Source: CAYGZQ01 sp964354375 [NCBI: uncultured Planctomycetota bacterium] (GTDB taxonomy: Bacteria > JAJVIF01 > JAPKYR01). Taken from it: a stretch of DNA of 12,602 nt. Position numbers and translations under genes: made by a program. Shown piece after piece: positions 1 through 9,515 of the stretch. Location of the stretch: assembly GCA_964354375.1 (NCBI GenBank), contig CAYGZQ010000044.1:1-12602 (forward strand). Direction: 5' to 3'. Within the stretch, counting starts at the first letter, position 1. Each line of letters begins with the position of its first letter. The notes below the pieces were generated by a model. The model ran no database searches and was not told the origin of the DNA. It saw only the letters and a list, made by a program, of their open reading frames with translations.

Positions 1-291
1 CTCGGCAGGATCGAGGAGGAAGCGACCCACAGGATTCAGGAGGCCATAAGGCAAGGCCAGGACGCAGCGCACCAGATAGAAGATGAAGCGAGAGCGAAGG
101 CCCGCGACATCCTCGAAAAAGCCCGCGCCGACACGGAACGAATTCTCGAGGAAGCCAAGCTCGAGCTCAAAGCCTACGTGGTGAATGTAGGGGTCGAGGC
201 CGGCAGAAAAGCCGCCATGGAGCAGCTCGATGAGCCGACCCACCGCAGGCTGGTGGAACGGTTTGTGGAGGAACTGACGCATGTACGGTAG
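1..291 (+). CDS. atpF: F1Fo ATP synthase subunit b, C-terminal part (5' end outside window)
   Basis: Frame 1 is open from the first base to the TAG at 289-291 and gives 96 residues. They are almost wholly helical and strongly charged, with regular Glu/Ala/Arg/Lys spacing (for example EDEARAKARDILEKARADTE), as in the long dimeric coiled coil of the b subunit that forms the peripheral stalk. The N-terminal membrane anchor is cut off by the window edge. Identity rests on this composition plus position directly before atpH. The end overlaps the atpH start by 11 bases, so the two are probably translationally coupled. The C-terminus, ERFVEELTHVR, fits the part that binds the delta subunit. A b' paralogue cannot be excluded because the membrane segment and upstream genes are not visible. 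Confidence 0.85.
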   Translation, partial: LGRIEEEATHRIQEAIRQGQDAAHQIEDEARAKARDILEKARADTERILEEAKLELKAYVVNVGVEAGRKAAMEQLDEPTHRRLVERFVEELTHVR

Positions 292-850
292 GGTTGTGGC
301 GGACAGGTACGCAAGGGCGCTTCTCTCAAGCTGCCCCGATCTCGCCACCATCGAGAGGGTCGACGACGAGCTTGGCGTCCTGCAGCGCGTCTTTGAGACA
401 TCCCGGCAGATCAGGGAATTCCTTCTCAATCCGAAGATGCCGCCCAAGGTGAAAATCGGGATCCTTCACGATGCTCTGTCCGACAAGTTCTCGGGAGTCG
501 TGATGAAACTTCTCGTCTTGTTGATCGAGAAGCGGCGGCAGAGGATAATTCCCGAGATCGCAACGCGCTTCAACGAGCTGACGGACAGCGCACGCGGCGT
601 TGAACACGCCGAGATCGTCGTGGCAAGACCGCTTGAGGCCGATCTTCAGAGACGGCTGCTCGACGCGGTGCAGCGTTTCAGCTCCAGGGAGGTCGAGATC
701 GCCATAAGGGTCGACCCGAAAATCATCGGCGGTGTCCAGATTCGCCTCGGCGACAAGGTGGTCGACGGCAGCCTGTCGAGCCGCTTCGAGGAGATCAGGC
801 GCACGATGCTCGCGGCACGAATCCCGCGCGGCCTTCCATCGAAAGGCTGA
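281..850 (+). CDS. atpH: F1Fo ATP synthase subunit delta (OSCP family)
   Basis: This 189-residue protein has the normal length for bacterial delta. Delta sits on top of the alpha3beta3 head and ties it to the b-subunit stalk. The N-terminal helical domain (about residues 1-110) has the usual opening, VADRYARALL, and a conserved-type FLLNPKMPPKVKIGIL segment. The C-terminal part has the family signature IIGGVQIRLGDKVVDGSLSS, near residues 148-167, followed by a short helix. The start ATG is chosen because GGAGG at 267-271 lies 9 bases upstream. The gene begins inside the last codons of atpF. A perfect palindrome starts on the base after its stop, and the next gene is not atpA, as would be usual, but an unknown exported protein. 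Confidence 0.96.
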   Translation: MYGRVVADRYARALLSSCPDLATIERVDDELGVLQRVFETSRQIREFLLNPKMPPKVKIGILHDALSDKFSGVVMKLLVLLIEKRRQRIIPEIATRFNELTDSARGVEHAEIVVARPLEADLQRRLLDAVQRFSSREVEIAIRVDPKIIGGVQIRLGDKVVDGSLSSRFEEIRRTMLAARIPRGLPSKG

Positions 851-868
851 ATTGCCTTTAAAGGCAAT
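851..868. promoter_or_regulatory. 18-bp perfect palindrome after atpH
   Basis: ATTGCCTTTAAAGGCAAT is a 9+9 perfect inverted repeat directly after the atpH stop codon. It lies in an AT-rich spacer that differs from the GC-rich surroundings. As RNA it could form a 7-bp stem with a TTAA loop. It is not followed by a T run, so it does not look like a standard intrinsic terminator. It could be a protein-binding operator, an RNA-processing site or a pause/attenuation hairpin. TTGCCT at 852-857 is followed 17 bases later by TAATTT (875-880), a weak sigma70-like pair that would place the -35 inside the palindrome. The promoter reading is speculative. Confidence 0.45.
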
Positions 869-905
869 AAAGAGTAATTTGAACTGCAGTTGGTGATCCT
901 AACCT

Positions 906-1754
906 ATGTTTCGCAGAATTCTTTTCACTACTCTACTTGTTCTCGCAGTCGGCGGAATCGCCGATGCAGGCGAGAGAATCGACCTGATCGGCCCGGATGG
1001 CACCGATTCCGAAGCATCTCACTCCAGCTACATCCTGGACGCGTCCTGGGATTGCGTCGACCCGTACGGGGAGTTCGATCCCTCGCTGGGGGCCGCGGGC
1101 GCACTCAACCGCGCGATAGGGCTTTTGTTCGCCGGACATGCCTCACCCGAACAGATCGAGACCGAACGGCTAATGGCCGAAGGTTACACCGGTTTGTGGC
1201 CGAGAATAGCTCCCTTCGCTGTCGAGGTCCTCGGCACTCTTCAGGTGGACTACGCCGACTCGCTTCCCGAGCAGGTCGAACTCAACTCCTTCGATCTCTC
1301 CCCCAGCGAAGTGTTCCTCGATTCGCCGGACAACCCCCACATCGTCGCTGTCCGGTACGACAAGGAGGAATACCTCGAACGCCTCCTCCAGAGGCTTTAT
1401 TTCAAGCTGATCCAGGGACCGGTCCTTCTGACGGTGCCCTACCAGGGCGACGCGGGGAGCGTGCCCGAGGAGTTCCGCAACTGGCACAACGTCCGCTACT
1501 CCAATGGTCCCGGCACGAATGACTGGGACGATATCCGACTGGTCTGGGTCGACTGGTCGCTCACCCAGACCGTCGTTCTCTGTTACGAGGACGGGCTTAT
1601 CGCCTGCTACGATTCGGGACGGAAATATTACATCGATCACACGGCCGCCATCGCAACTGCGGGGGCGATGCTCCTGCATCCCGAGCTCGACTCCCTTCCT
1701 CCCGACACCGCCCTCAACTATGTCTTGACCGCATGTGAAGAAAACACTGAATAA
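906..1754 (+). CDS. Unknown exported protein encoded inside the atp operon
   Basis: I do not recognise the family of this 282-residue protein. It begins with a clear Sec signal peptide: MFRR, then a hydrophobic core (about residues 5-17), with probable cleavage after the IADA segment near residue 21. There is no later membrane segment and no lipobox cysteine, so it is probably periplasmic or secreted. The mature part is acidic and rich in Asp, Tyr and Trp, with four cysteines (residues 50, 226, 234, 277). The Cys226-Cys234 pair lies in a probable beta hairpin (VVLCYEDGLIACYDSG). The ATG is the first possible start, because an in-frame TAA lies at 900-902; no good Shine-Dalgarno sequence is visible. 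It lies 55 bases after atpH and 68 before atpA, in the same direction. No catalytic motif is apparent. The signal peptide and readable mature sequence make a chance ORF unlikely. Confidence 0.8.
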   Translation: MFRRILFTTLLVLAVGGIADAGERIDLIGPDGTDSEASHSSYILDASWDCVDPYGEFDPSLGAAGALNRAIGLLFAGHASPEQIETERLMAEGYTGLWPRIAPFAVEVLGTLQVDYADSLPEQVELNSFDLSPSEVFLDSPDNPHIVAVRYDKEEYLERLLQRLYFKLIQGPVLLTVPYQGDAGSVPEEFRNWHNVRYSNGPGTNDWDDIRLVWVDWSLTQTVVLCYEDGLIACYDSGRKYYIDHTAAIATAGAMLLHPELDSLPPDTALNYVLTACEENTE

Positions 1755-1822
1755 GCGATGGATGTGCGATTGATCGCCTTTTCAGATACATACCCTGAAC
1801 AAATGGAAGGACCTGATCGATC

Positions 1823-3391
1823 GTGACCTTTTCACTCAAACCCGAAGAAGTCGCCACCATAATAGAGGCCCAGCTCGAAAGCTTCGCCCAGCCTCTCAAG
1901 CTTGAGAGCGAAGGCACCATCCTGCAGATCGGGGACGGCATCGCGCGGATCTACGGGCTCCAGGAAGCCATGATGGGCGAGCTTCTGGAATTCCCGCGGC
2001 TCCCGACCGGAGAAGCGGCGTACGGGATCGTGCTTAACCTCGAAGAGGACAACGTGGCCGCAGCGCTTCTGTCGCCCAGCGAACACATCAAGGAGGGCGA
2101 CTCAGTGAAGCGCACGGCCAGGATCGCCGAGGTCCCGGTCGGAAGCGCAGTGATCGGAAGGGTCGTGAACGCGGTCGGGCAGCCGCTCGACGGGAAGGGC
2201 CCGATCGCCTACACCGAGACTCAGCCTATCGAGCGCATCGCTCCCGGCGTGGTCAAGAGACAGCCTGTCAAGGAGCCCTTGCAGACGGGCTTGAAGGCCA
2301 TCGACAGCATGATCCCCATAGGTCGCGGCCAGCGCGAGCTTGTCATCGGCGACCGCCAGACCGGCAAAACCGCCCTCCTTGTCGATACAATAATCAATCA
2401 GAAGGATGCCGAACCGCCGGTCCACTGCATCTATGTCGCCATCGGACAGAAACAATCCACTGTCGCGCAGGTGATAAAAACTTTCGAGGAGCACGGCGCG
2501 ATGGCCTACACCACCGTTGTGTCCGCGACCGCAAGCGATCCGGCTCCCATGCAGTACATCGCGCCTTACGCGGGATGCGCGATGGGCGAGTATTTCGCGT
2601 TCAATGGGCAGCACGCAGCGATTTTCTACGATGACCTTTCCAAGCACGCTGTCGCGTACAGGGAGCTCTCGCTGCTCATCCGGAGGCCGCCCGGACGCGA
2701 GGCGTATCCCGGCGACGTTTTCTACCTGCACTCAAGGCTTCTGGAGCGGGCGCTGAAATTCTCCGACGAGCTCGGCGGGGGAAGCCTGACGGCGATGCCA
2801 GTTATCGAAACCCAGGCCGGGGATGTATCGGCTTATATCCCGACCAATGTAATCAGCATCACCGACGGCCAGATATACCTCGAGAGCGACCTCTTCTATG
2901 CCGGCATCCGTCCCGCTATTAACGTCGGCCTCTCCGTCAGCCGCGTCGGCGGCAAAGCCCAGACAAAAATGATGAAAGGCGTCGCAGGAAGGCTGAGGAT
3001 CGAGCTCGCACAGTACAGGGAGCTCGCCAGCTTCGCACAGTTCGGGAGCGACCTGGACGCCGCGACGATAGCAAGGCTCACTCGCGGCGCAAGGCTTACC
3101 GAGATCCTGAAGCAGCCGCAGTACGTGCCGATGCCGGTGGAGGAGCAGGTCGCGGTCATCTTCGCGGCCGTCAGAGGCTACCTCGACAACATCGCCCTTC
3201 AGGACATCAGGCGTTTCGAGGTCGAGTTCCTCCCCTGGCTGAGAGAGCGATATCCGCAAACGCTGCACACACTCAAGACGACAAAATCGATAGACAAAGA
3301 CACAGATAAATTGCTGGAAAAAGCCGTCGGCGAATTCAAAGATCAGTTCGTGGCGGCAAGTACTCAGGCCGGTGAGTCGGGCCGGCAATAG
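1823..3391 (+). CDS. atpA: F1Fo ATP synthase subunit alpha
   Basis: The non-catalytic nucleotide-binding subunit of the alpha3beta3 head, 522 residues, a little longer than typical (about 500-515). Domains in order: N-terminal beta barrel (about 25-95, with [16 protein letters not shown]), nucleotide-binding domain with Walker A GDRQTGKT at 176-183 and GQKQSTV at 208-214, and a C-terminal helical domain. The alpha/beta signature [10 protein letters not shown] is at 364-373, followed by Arg374, which corresponds to the arginine finger that reaches into the catalytic site of beta. All key residues are present, so it should be functional. The GTG start is preceded by GGAAGGA (1805-1811); the nearby ATG at 1803 runs into a stop after seven codons. 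The C-terminal tail (QAGESGRQ) is poorly conserved. It is flanked on both sides by genes for exported proteins instead of atpH and atpG. Confidence 0.98.
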   Translation: MTFSLKPEEVATIIEAQLESFAQPLKLESEGTILQIGDGIARIYGLQEAMMGELLEFPRLPTGEAAYGIVLNLEEDNVAAALLSPSEHIKEGDSVKRTARIAEVPVGSAVIGRVVNAVGQPLDGKGPIAYTETQPIERIAPGVVKRQPVKEPLQTGLKAIDSMIPIGRGQRELVIGDRQTGKTALLVDTIINQKDAEPPVHCIYVAIGQKQSTVAQVIKTFEEHGAMAYTTVVSATASDPAPMQYIAPYAGCAMGEYFAFNGQHAAIFYDDLSKHAVAYRELSLLIRRPPGREAYPGDVFYLHSRLLERALKFSDELGGGSLTAMPVIETQAGDVSAYIPTNVISITDGQIYLESDLFYAGIRPAINVGLSVSRVGGKAQTKMMKGVAGRLRIELAQYRELASFAQFGSDLDAATIARLTRGARLTEILKQPQYVPMPVEEQVAVIFAAVRGYLDNIALQDIRRFEVEFLPWLRERYPQTLHTLKTTKSIDKDTDKLLEKAVGEFKDQFVAASTQAGESGRQ

Positions 3392-3447
3392 AATCCTCCC
3401 TGGATACCGGCGCAAGAGAACACAGTCCGGACCAGGCAGGAGCTGCT

Positions 3448-3452
3448 GGAGG
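3448..3452 (+). promoter_or_regulatory. Shine-Dalgarno site that sets the start of the large exported protein
   Basis: GGAGG lies 6 bases before ATG 3459, the ideal distance. The reading frame is open further upstream, with an earlier ATG at 3372 inside atpA and another at 3453. The 3453 start would place GGAGG directly against the ATG. Starting at 3459 also puts the signal peptide (MRRSITAVAALAFLL) at the very N-terminus, whereas starting at 3372 would add a basic, signal-less extension overlapping atpA. Confidence 0.7.
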
Positions 3453-3458
3453 ATGAAA

Positions 3459-6362
3459 ATGAGACGGAGCATAACGGCGGTCGCCGCACTCGCGTTCCTC
3501 TTGACCATAGGGCCGGGAGCGCTCAGCCAGGATGCGTCTTCCCAGGTGACCTGGAACTTCTCCGGCGCCGTGGCGGAGGGCGGGACCTGGCAGATGCGTG
3601 TGACGGCCTCCGCAAGGGAGTTCAATGCCGGGGACGGACTCACGCTGGCGGTGGAGTTCAACATCAATTCCCCGGGCCTCTCCCAGAACGTCAACAGGGT
3701 TGCCGGAGTCTGCACCCTCGTCACCGGCGCCAGGGTTTTCAATCAGGACGGTGACATGATCGGGGCTCCTGACGCCATGGCAAGCACGGTCCTCACGGGG
3801 ATCGGCCTCCCCATCGAAGGAGCCTACGAGGGGTTGCCCACCGACAGGTTCGGCGGGACCTTCCACCATCCCATCGACTCCTTCCTCCTCACGCCGTCGT
3901 CCGAGCTGACCGTCAACGAACGGGCTGGGACCATCACCGGCACCGCAGTTCATGGAATCCTGCTCGATCCCGGCATACCCCAGGGATGGTATCAACTCCG
4001 AATCGACGTGGGCCTCCAGATTGGGGAAGGCGATGTCGTCACGCTCTGGGGCGTCAACCCGAATATCCCCACCACAACCGACGACCAGATGACTTACGGC
4101 GTCACCTCCCCGATCGCCATCGGCACTCGAAACCAGCCCCGCATGATCTGGACGCTCTTCTCTTCGAGTCTCCCCTCCGGGGGTGTTGTGGCCGTCGAAG
4201 ACCGGGGCTACCTTGCTGCCACTCACCATCTGGGCTACTCAAGCACGACTGTCCTGCCCATGTGCGACTCGAAGGGACAACAGATACGCTACCTGCTCGA
4301 ACCGGATTTTCCCCTCGTCTGGAACCCGTTCATGCGGACCACCGGCTCGAACCTGGACCTTGACTACCATTCCGGATGGATGGAGGTCCGCGTCGAGAAC
4401 CCGGACGGCTCGATTGTGGACCTCGGCGGCGCACCGTTCGACGGCCGTCGAGGCATCGGAGCCACGACCCTTCAGGACAGGTTCGCCTTCAGCTTCTCCA
4501 GCTACGGGCGTCACAGGATCGAGATGATCGGCTGGACCAAAGACACTTCAAACCAGGCCTACGTCGGGGGCGGAATTTACGAGGTCTACATCGCCCGTCC
4601 GATCCAGATAGACACCAACGTCCTTCCCGGGACCCCGTTCGCAAAGAACGATTTCTTCGATCCCGGATTCCAGCTCTATCCCCCTTTGCCGGCGGATGTC
4701 GAGGTGACCTGGAAGCTCGATCCGTATTCGGGGAACCGGTCCAACTCGGAATCCTTCACCGCGAAGGCGAACCAGTGGGGCTACTACTCGCCTGCAATCC
4801 TGATGGGGCGCGATCGTTTCGCCAGGGTCTCGCAAATCCAGTTCGGGACACCCGGCGAATACGCCGTCGCGTTCCTCGCGACCTACAGAGAACCGGACGG
4901 GACCCTCTGGATGGGTGAGAAAATGCTGGCGGGCGTTGTCCTTCCGAGCGATGCGATCCTTCTTGCCAGCAGACCTCCCGCCGCAGGATCGTTCTCGATT
5001 ACTTCCGACGCGAGATACGTTCCTGTGCCCGCCGACACCGGTGATACAGTGCTCCTTCCCGAGAATACATCGGGGAGTCTGCCGACCGTCTACACTTTCC
5101 CGCTCGGATTCTTCCTCGGCGACCAGACGGGGTTCCGCACGGATGACGCGGCGCTCAGGACCCTCGACAGCGGCGCAGCGGGAACATTTGTCACACCCCG
5201 CATGGCGACCTCCTCAGGCTTGTTCCCCCTCACATATCCCGCCGACATCGATCGCATCGCGTACCTTATCGATGCGGCCGCACGAAATGACGGCTACTTC
5301 CAGGGCCGGGTCGCCGAAGGGTCCGCAAGAGCGCATCTTCCCTATCCGACGTTCCCATGGAACCCCGGCGAATTGTCCGCCGACGCCTCCGGCGATATCT
5401 ATCACTTCTGGTCCGCGATGGTGTATCGAGACATCCCCGCGAACTCGACGAAATACGGCAGTTACTCAACCGCTATCGTTATCAGCGACGATGTCATGGT
5501 GCCCCGGGTCCATCAAGCCGGCACGCCTATGATAAGCGACGGCTGGGGCACACATACCGCAGTAATGCACAATCTCGCGGTCCGTCCGGGAAGCATCGTC
5601 GGGGAAGGCGATCCCTTCACTCCCACTGCTTATTTCCTTCCCCTTCCCGCAGAATCCACGGTGGAATGGGTGATTACTCCTCCCGGCGGCAACCAGAGAA
5701 CAATTATGGCAACCGCCGACAACTCCGGCTACGCCCAGGCCATGCGAGACCGATTCGTTCTCGACCGCCAGGGTGTCTGGAAGGTCAGAACTTCCCTGAT
5801 GCAGGGAGATCAGACCGGCTCGATCCTCGGCGTCAACCCGGGCGAGGCATGGGAGTTCTACGTCATCAGTCCCGGGAACACGCTGCCGATAAAATTCCAT
5901 CTTCCCGCGCGGATGCCCCTGGACCCCGGCTCGCATCTCCTTGCGCTGACCGCGGATCTCCTTGAGTGCGACATCGCGAGCGGCACGGTCCACATTACCG
6001 CGACATTTAACGGGGCGCCGATCGAGCAGACCGCCCGGGATATCCAGGACAGCGCATTCATCTATTCCATCGACCTCGGGCAGGTGGGCAATTCCTTCGA
6101 GAACTACGATCCTCTCGATTCGCGCGATCGAATAGTCATCTCGTTCCTCGCAGAGGGTCTCAGCGCCACCGGCCAGCGGAGAATGGCCGCGAAAATGATC
6201 TACGTACAGGGGGGCGTGCTTTACACCGGCGAAAAGGAATACACGCCGATCGATCCTCGCAACCGGGACCAGAAGTTGCGCGAGCTTGCCCAGGAAGCGG
6301 AGACAGGGCTTGCGCACGAGCTGCGCGGCCGCGTTCCACCGGCTGAGCTACCGGCGCAGTAG
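3459..6362 (+). CDS. Large unknown exported protein with Ig-like repeats, between atpA and atpG
   Basis: This 967-residue protein is of a family I do not recognise. It has a Sec signal peptide (residues 1 to about 23, core AVAALAFLLTIG) and no other membrane segment, lipobox or sorting signal. The rest looks beta-rich. Three segments resemble each other: about 306-382, 412-495 and 733-804. Each has a strand, a Pro-x-Gly-type turn (PDG, PYSG, PPGG), an Asp-Arg-Phe triplet 23-30 residues later (340-342, 452-454, 764-766), a Gly-centred turn, and a final strand such as GIYEVYIARP or AWEFYVISPG. This suggests diverged immunoglobulin-like or carbohydrate-binding-type domains. The C-terminus ends in a charged helix (DQKLRELAQEAETGLAHEL) and a Pro-rich tail. 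No enzyme motif is visible. The gene starts 67 bases after atpA and ends 14 bases before atpG, so it is probably co-transcribed with them. A structural, adhesive or envelope role is inference only. Confidence 0.85.
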   Translation: MRRSITAVAALAFLLTIGPGALSQDASSQVTWNFSGAVAEGGTWQMRVTASAREFNAGDGLTLAVEFNINSPGLSQNVNRVAGVCTLVTGARVFNQDGDMIGAPDAMASTVLTGIGLPIEGAYEGLPTDRFGGTFHHPIDSFLLTPSSELTVNERAGTITGTAVHGILLDPGIPQGWYQLRIDVGLQIGEGDVVTLWGVNPNIPTTTDDQMTYGVTSPIAIGTRNQPRMIWTLFSSSLPSGGVVAVEDRGYLAATHHLGYSSTTVLPMCDSKGQQIRYLLEPDFPLVWNPFMRTTGSNLDLDYHSGWMEVRVENPDGSIVDLGGAPFDGRRGIGATTLQDRFAFSFSSYGRHRIEMIGWTKDTSNQAYVGGGIYEVYIARPIQIDTNVLPGTPFAKNDFFDPGFQLYPPLPADVEVTWKLDPYSGNRSNSESFTAKANQWGYYSPAILMGRDRFARVSQIQFGTPGEYAVAFLATYREPDGTLWMGEKMLAGVVLPSDAILLASRPPAAGSFSITSDARYVPVPADTGDTVLLPENTSGSLPTVYTFPLGFFLGDQTGFRTDDAALRTLDSGAAGTFVTPRMATSSGLFPLTYPADIDRIAYLIDAAARNDGYFQGRVAEGSARAHLPYPTFPWNPGELSADASGDIYHFWSAMVYRDIPANSTKYGSYSTAIVISDDVMVPRVHQAGTPMISDGWGTHTAVMHNLAVRPGSIVGEGDPFTPTAYFLPLPAESTVEWVITPPGGNQRTIMATADNSGYAQAMRDRFVLDRQGVWKVRTSLMQGDQTGSILGVNPGEAWEFYVISPGNTLPIKFHLPARMPLDPGSHLLALTADLLECDIASGTVHITATFNGAPIEQTARDIQDSAFIYSIDLGQVGNSFENYDPLDSRDRIVISFLAEGLSATGQRRMAAKMIYVQGGVLYTGEKEYTPIDPRNRDQKLRELAQEAETGLAHELRGRVPPAELPAQ
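4374..5870 (+). repeat. Three diverged protein repeats in the large exported protein
   Basis: The copies are at 4374-4604, 4692-4943 and 5655-5870, as judged from the translation. They share the order strand, Pro/Gly turn, DRF triplet, Gly turn, strand, closing strand. Protein identity is low and no DNA-level repeat is evident, so the duplication is old. Copies 2 and 3 also share a preceding segment with a Phe-x-Pro and a PLPA motif (FDPGFQLYPPLPADVEV and FTPTAYFLPLPAESTVEW), which strengthens their relation. Copy 1 is the least certain. Alignment was done by eye. Confidence 0.55.
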
Positions 6363-6376
6363 TCGGGTTTGGACAA

Positions 6377-7279
6377 ATGGCGACCCTTCGAGAACTCAGA
6401 CGACGCATCAGATCGGTGGAGGGCATCCGCCAGATCACCCGCGCCATGCAGATGGTGGCCGCCACCAAGCTCAGGCGCTCTCAGCAGCGGATCGAAGCGG
6501 CAAGACCCTACACCGACAAGATGGATGAGATTCTCAGCCATCTGGCGAAATCGGTCGGGTTTGAAACCGCCAGGCATCCCCTCATGGAGCCTCACGAGGA
6601 GATCAGGAAGGTCCTCGTGATAGGCGCCGCGTCGGACAAGGGCCTTTGCGGCAGTTTCAACGCGAACATAGTCAGGCACGTCGAGAAACACGCCCGCCAT
6701 TTCATGCAGCAGGGTATGGAGGTCTCACTCCTCCTGGTCGGGAGGAAGCTCTACGAGTTCTTCAGGCGCAGGAAATGGGACATCCATCCGCAATCGAAGA
6801 AGTACCTGAGCATCGATCAGAAGCTGCCGGTCAGTCTTCTGCAGGAGATCACGGAAATCTGCACACAGGCCTACGAGAAGGGCGACCTTGACAGGGCGGA
6901 CATGGTGTACACCGAGTTCCACAGCGCGATAGTCCATAAGGTTGTCATTAGGCAGTTCCTGCCGATCGTGGGCCTCGAACCTGAGAGCGAAGAGGACCGG
7001 GACCGATCGCCCGCGGCGGTGGACTACATCTTCGAACCGGAGCCGGCGAGGCTTTTCAACATTCTGATACCCAAATACGCCAGGATCGTGGTTTTTCGCA
7101 TGCTTGCCGACAGCCTTGCGAGCGAGCACGGCGCGCGCATGAACTCCATGCGTAACGCGACCGACAACGCAGTCGACATGATCCGCACGCTCACTCTCAT
7201 GCGCAACAAGGCGCGGCAGGCTGCCATCACGAAAGAACTTGCCGAGATCGTCGGCGGAGCCGAGGCCCTTCGCGGCTGA
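6377..7279 (+). CDS. atpG: F1Fo ATP synthase subunit gamma
   Basis: The central rotor shaft of the F1 head, 300 residues (usual 285-300). The N-terminal helix of the coiled coil carries the conserved ITRAMQMVAATKLRR (residues 20-34), and the middle Rossmann-like domain has SDKGLCGSFN at 86-95. The C-terminal helix (about 249-298) carries the family signature, with SEHGARMNSMRNATDNA followed by NKARQAAITKELAEIVGGAEAL. These two terminal helices form the shaft inside alpha3beta3. The start is 14 bases after the stop of the large exported-protein gene; the upstream GG at 6371-6372 is only a weak ribosome site, so coupling to the preceding gene is plausible. A 62-base spacer with a stable hairpin separates it from atpD. 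Confidence 0.97.
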   Translation: MATLRELRRRIRSVEGIRQITRAMQMVAATKLRRSQQRIEAARPYTDKMDEILSHLAKSVGFETARHPLMEPHEEIRKVLVIGAASDKGLCGSFNANIVRHVEKHARHFMQQGMEVSLLLVGRKLYEFFRRRKWDIHPQSKKYLSIDQKLPVSLLQEITEICTQAYEKGDLDRADMVYTEFHSAIVHKVVIRQFLPIVGLEPESEEDRDRSPAAVDYIFEPEPARLFNILIPKYARIVVFRMLADSLASEHGARMNSMRNATDNAVDMIRTLTLMRNKARQAAITKELAEIVGGAEALRG

Positions 7280-7303
7280 ACGGATAACTGATGATGATTC
7301 TTG

Positions 7304-7322
7304 CGCCGGAAGCCGTCCGGCG
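7304..7322 (+). promoter_or_regulatory. GC-rich hairpin in the atpG-atpD spacer
   Basis: CGCCGGA (7304-7310) pairs perfectly with TCCGGCG (7316-7322) across a 5-base loop, AGCCG. The stem ends five bases before the atpD Shine-Dalgarno sequence (AAGGAGAA, 7328-7335). No T run follows, so it is not a terminator. It could affect mRNA stability or ribosome loading at atpD, whose product is needed in three copies per complex. This role is inferred from position. Confidence 0.45.
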
Positions 7323-7329
7323 ATACTAA

Positions 7330-9033
<1,704 letters not shown>

Positions 9034-9041
9034 GCATAGAT

Positions 9042-9515
9042 ATGCCGGGACCAACTTTCAAACTGATGCTCGCGACACTGTCGGGATGGGTCGCGAGGGA
9101 CGATGCAGAGAGCCTCATCGTTCCCGGCGTCGAGGGCTACCTCGGCGTGCTTGCCAACCATGCCCCCCTGATGACCGCGATCGGCATCGGTGCCCTCACC
9201 TACAGGGACTCAGCCGGCTACGAACACCTTTTTGCGGTCACCGACGGATTCCTCGAGGTCTCCGGCAATGTCGCCACCATTATCGCCGACGCTGCCGAGA
9301 CCGCCGACCACATCGACATCGAACGGGCCAGGAAAGCGCTTGAAAGGGCGAAGAAGAGGCTCGAGCAGGCGACTTCGGAGCCCGGCATCGATGTGGAGCG
9401 GGCACGTGCGGCATATCGCAGGGCCCTCAACCGAATCAAGGTGGCGCAGGCCGGCGGAAGCATGTCCCCGCTTACGGGATCTCCCGCGGAGCGAGGGGAG
9501 AGGTCGCATTCCTGA
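9042..9515 (+). CDS. atpC: F1Fo ATP synthase subunit epsilon
   Basis: Rotor subunit that binds gamma and the c-ring, and in many bacteria brakes ATP hydrolysis. It has 157 residues against the common 130-140. The N-terminal beta sandwich (1-85) has the conserved IVPGVEGYLGVLANHAPLM. The C-terminal helical hairpin (about 90-136) is complete and carries IDIERA at 91-96, which matches the I/L-D-x-x-R-A ATP-binding motif known from some bacterial epsilon subunits. ATP-sensitive inhibition is therefore possible. The last 20 or so residues (from GGSMSPLTGS) are a disordered, Ser/Gly/Arg-rich tail. The start lies 8 bases after the atpD stop with only a weak ribosome site, suggesting coupling with atpD. 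It is the last gene of the atp cluster. Confidence 0.96.
   Translation: MPGPTFKLMLATLSGWVARDDAESLIVPGVEGYLGVLANHAPLMTAIGIGALTYRDSAGYEHLFAVTDGFLEVSGNVATIIADAAETADHIDIERARKALERAKKRLEQATSEPGIDVERARAAYRRALNRIKVAQAGGSMSPLTGSPAERGERSHS

Noticed and set aside
890-1522. 210-residue + strand ORF in another frame of the first exported-protein gene
   Set aside because: The translation is extremely Arg-rich without domain features, typical of a shifted frame in GC-rich DNA. The overlapping frame has a clean signal peptide and balanced composition.
1766-1777. Short inverted repeat GCGATTGATCGC before atpA as a terminator
   Set aside because: Only a 4-bp usable stem with a tetraloop and a short CTTTTC after it; too weak to call.
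3372-3458. Earlier start of the large exported protein at 3372
   Set aside because: It would overlap atpA and place a basic extension before a clear signal peptide; GGAGG at 3448-3452 supports 3459.
2732-4229. Long minus-strand ORFs (336 and 297 residues) across atpA and the large exported-protein gene
   Set aside because: They overlap each other and better supported + strand genes; no family motif, signal peptide or ribosome site was seen.
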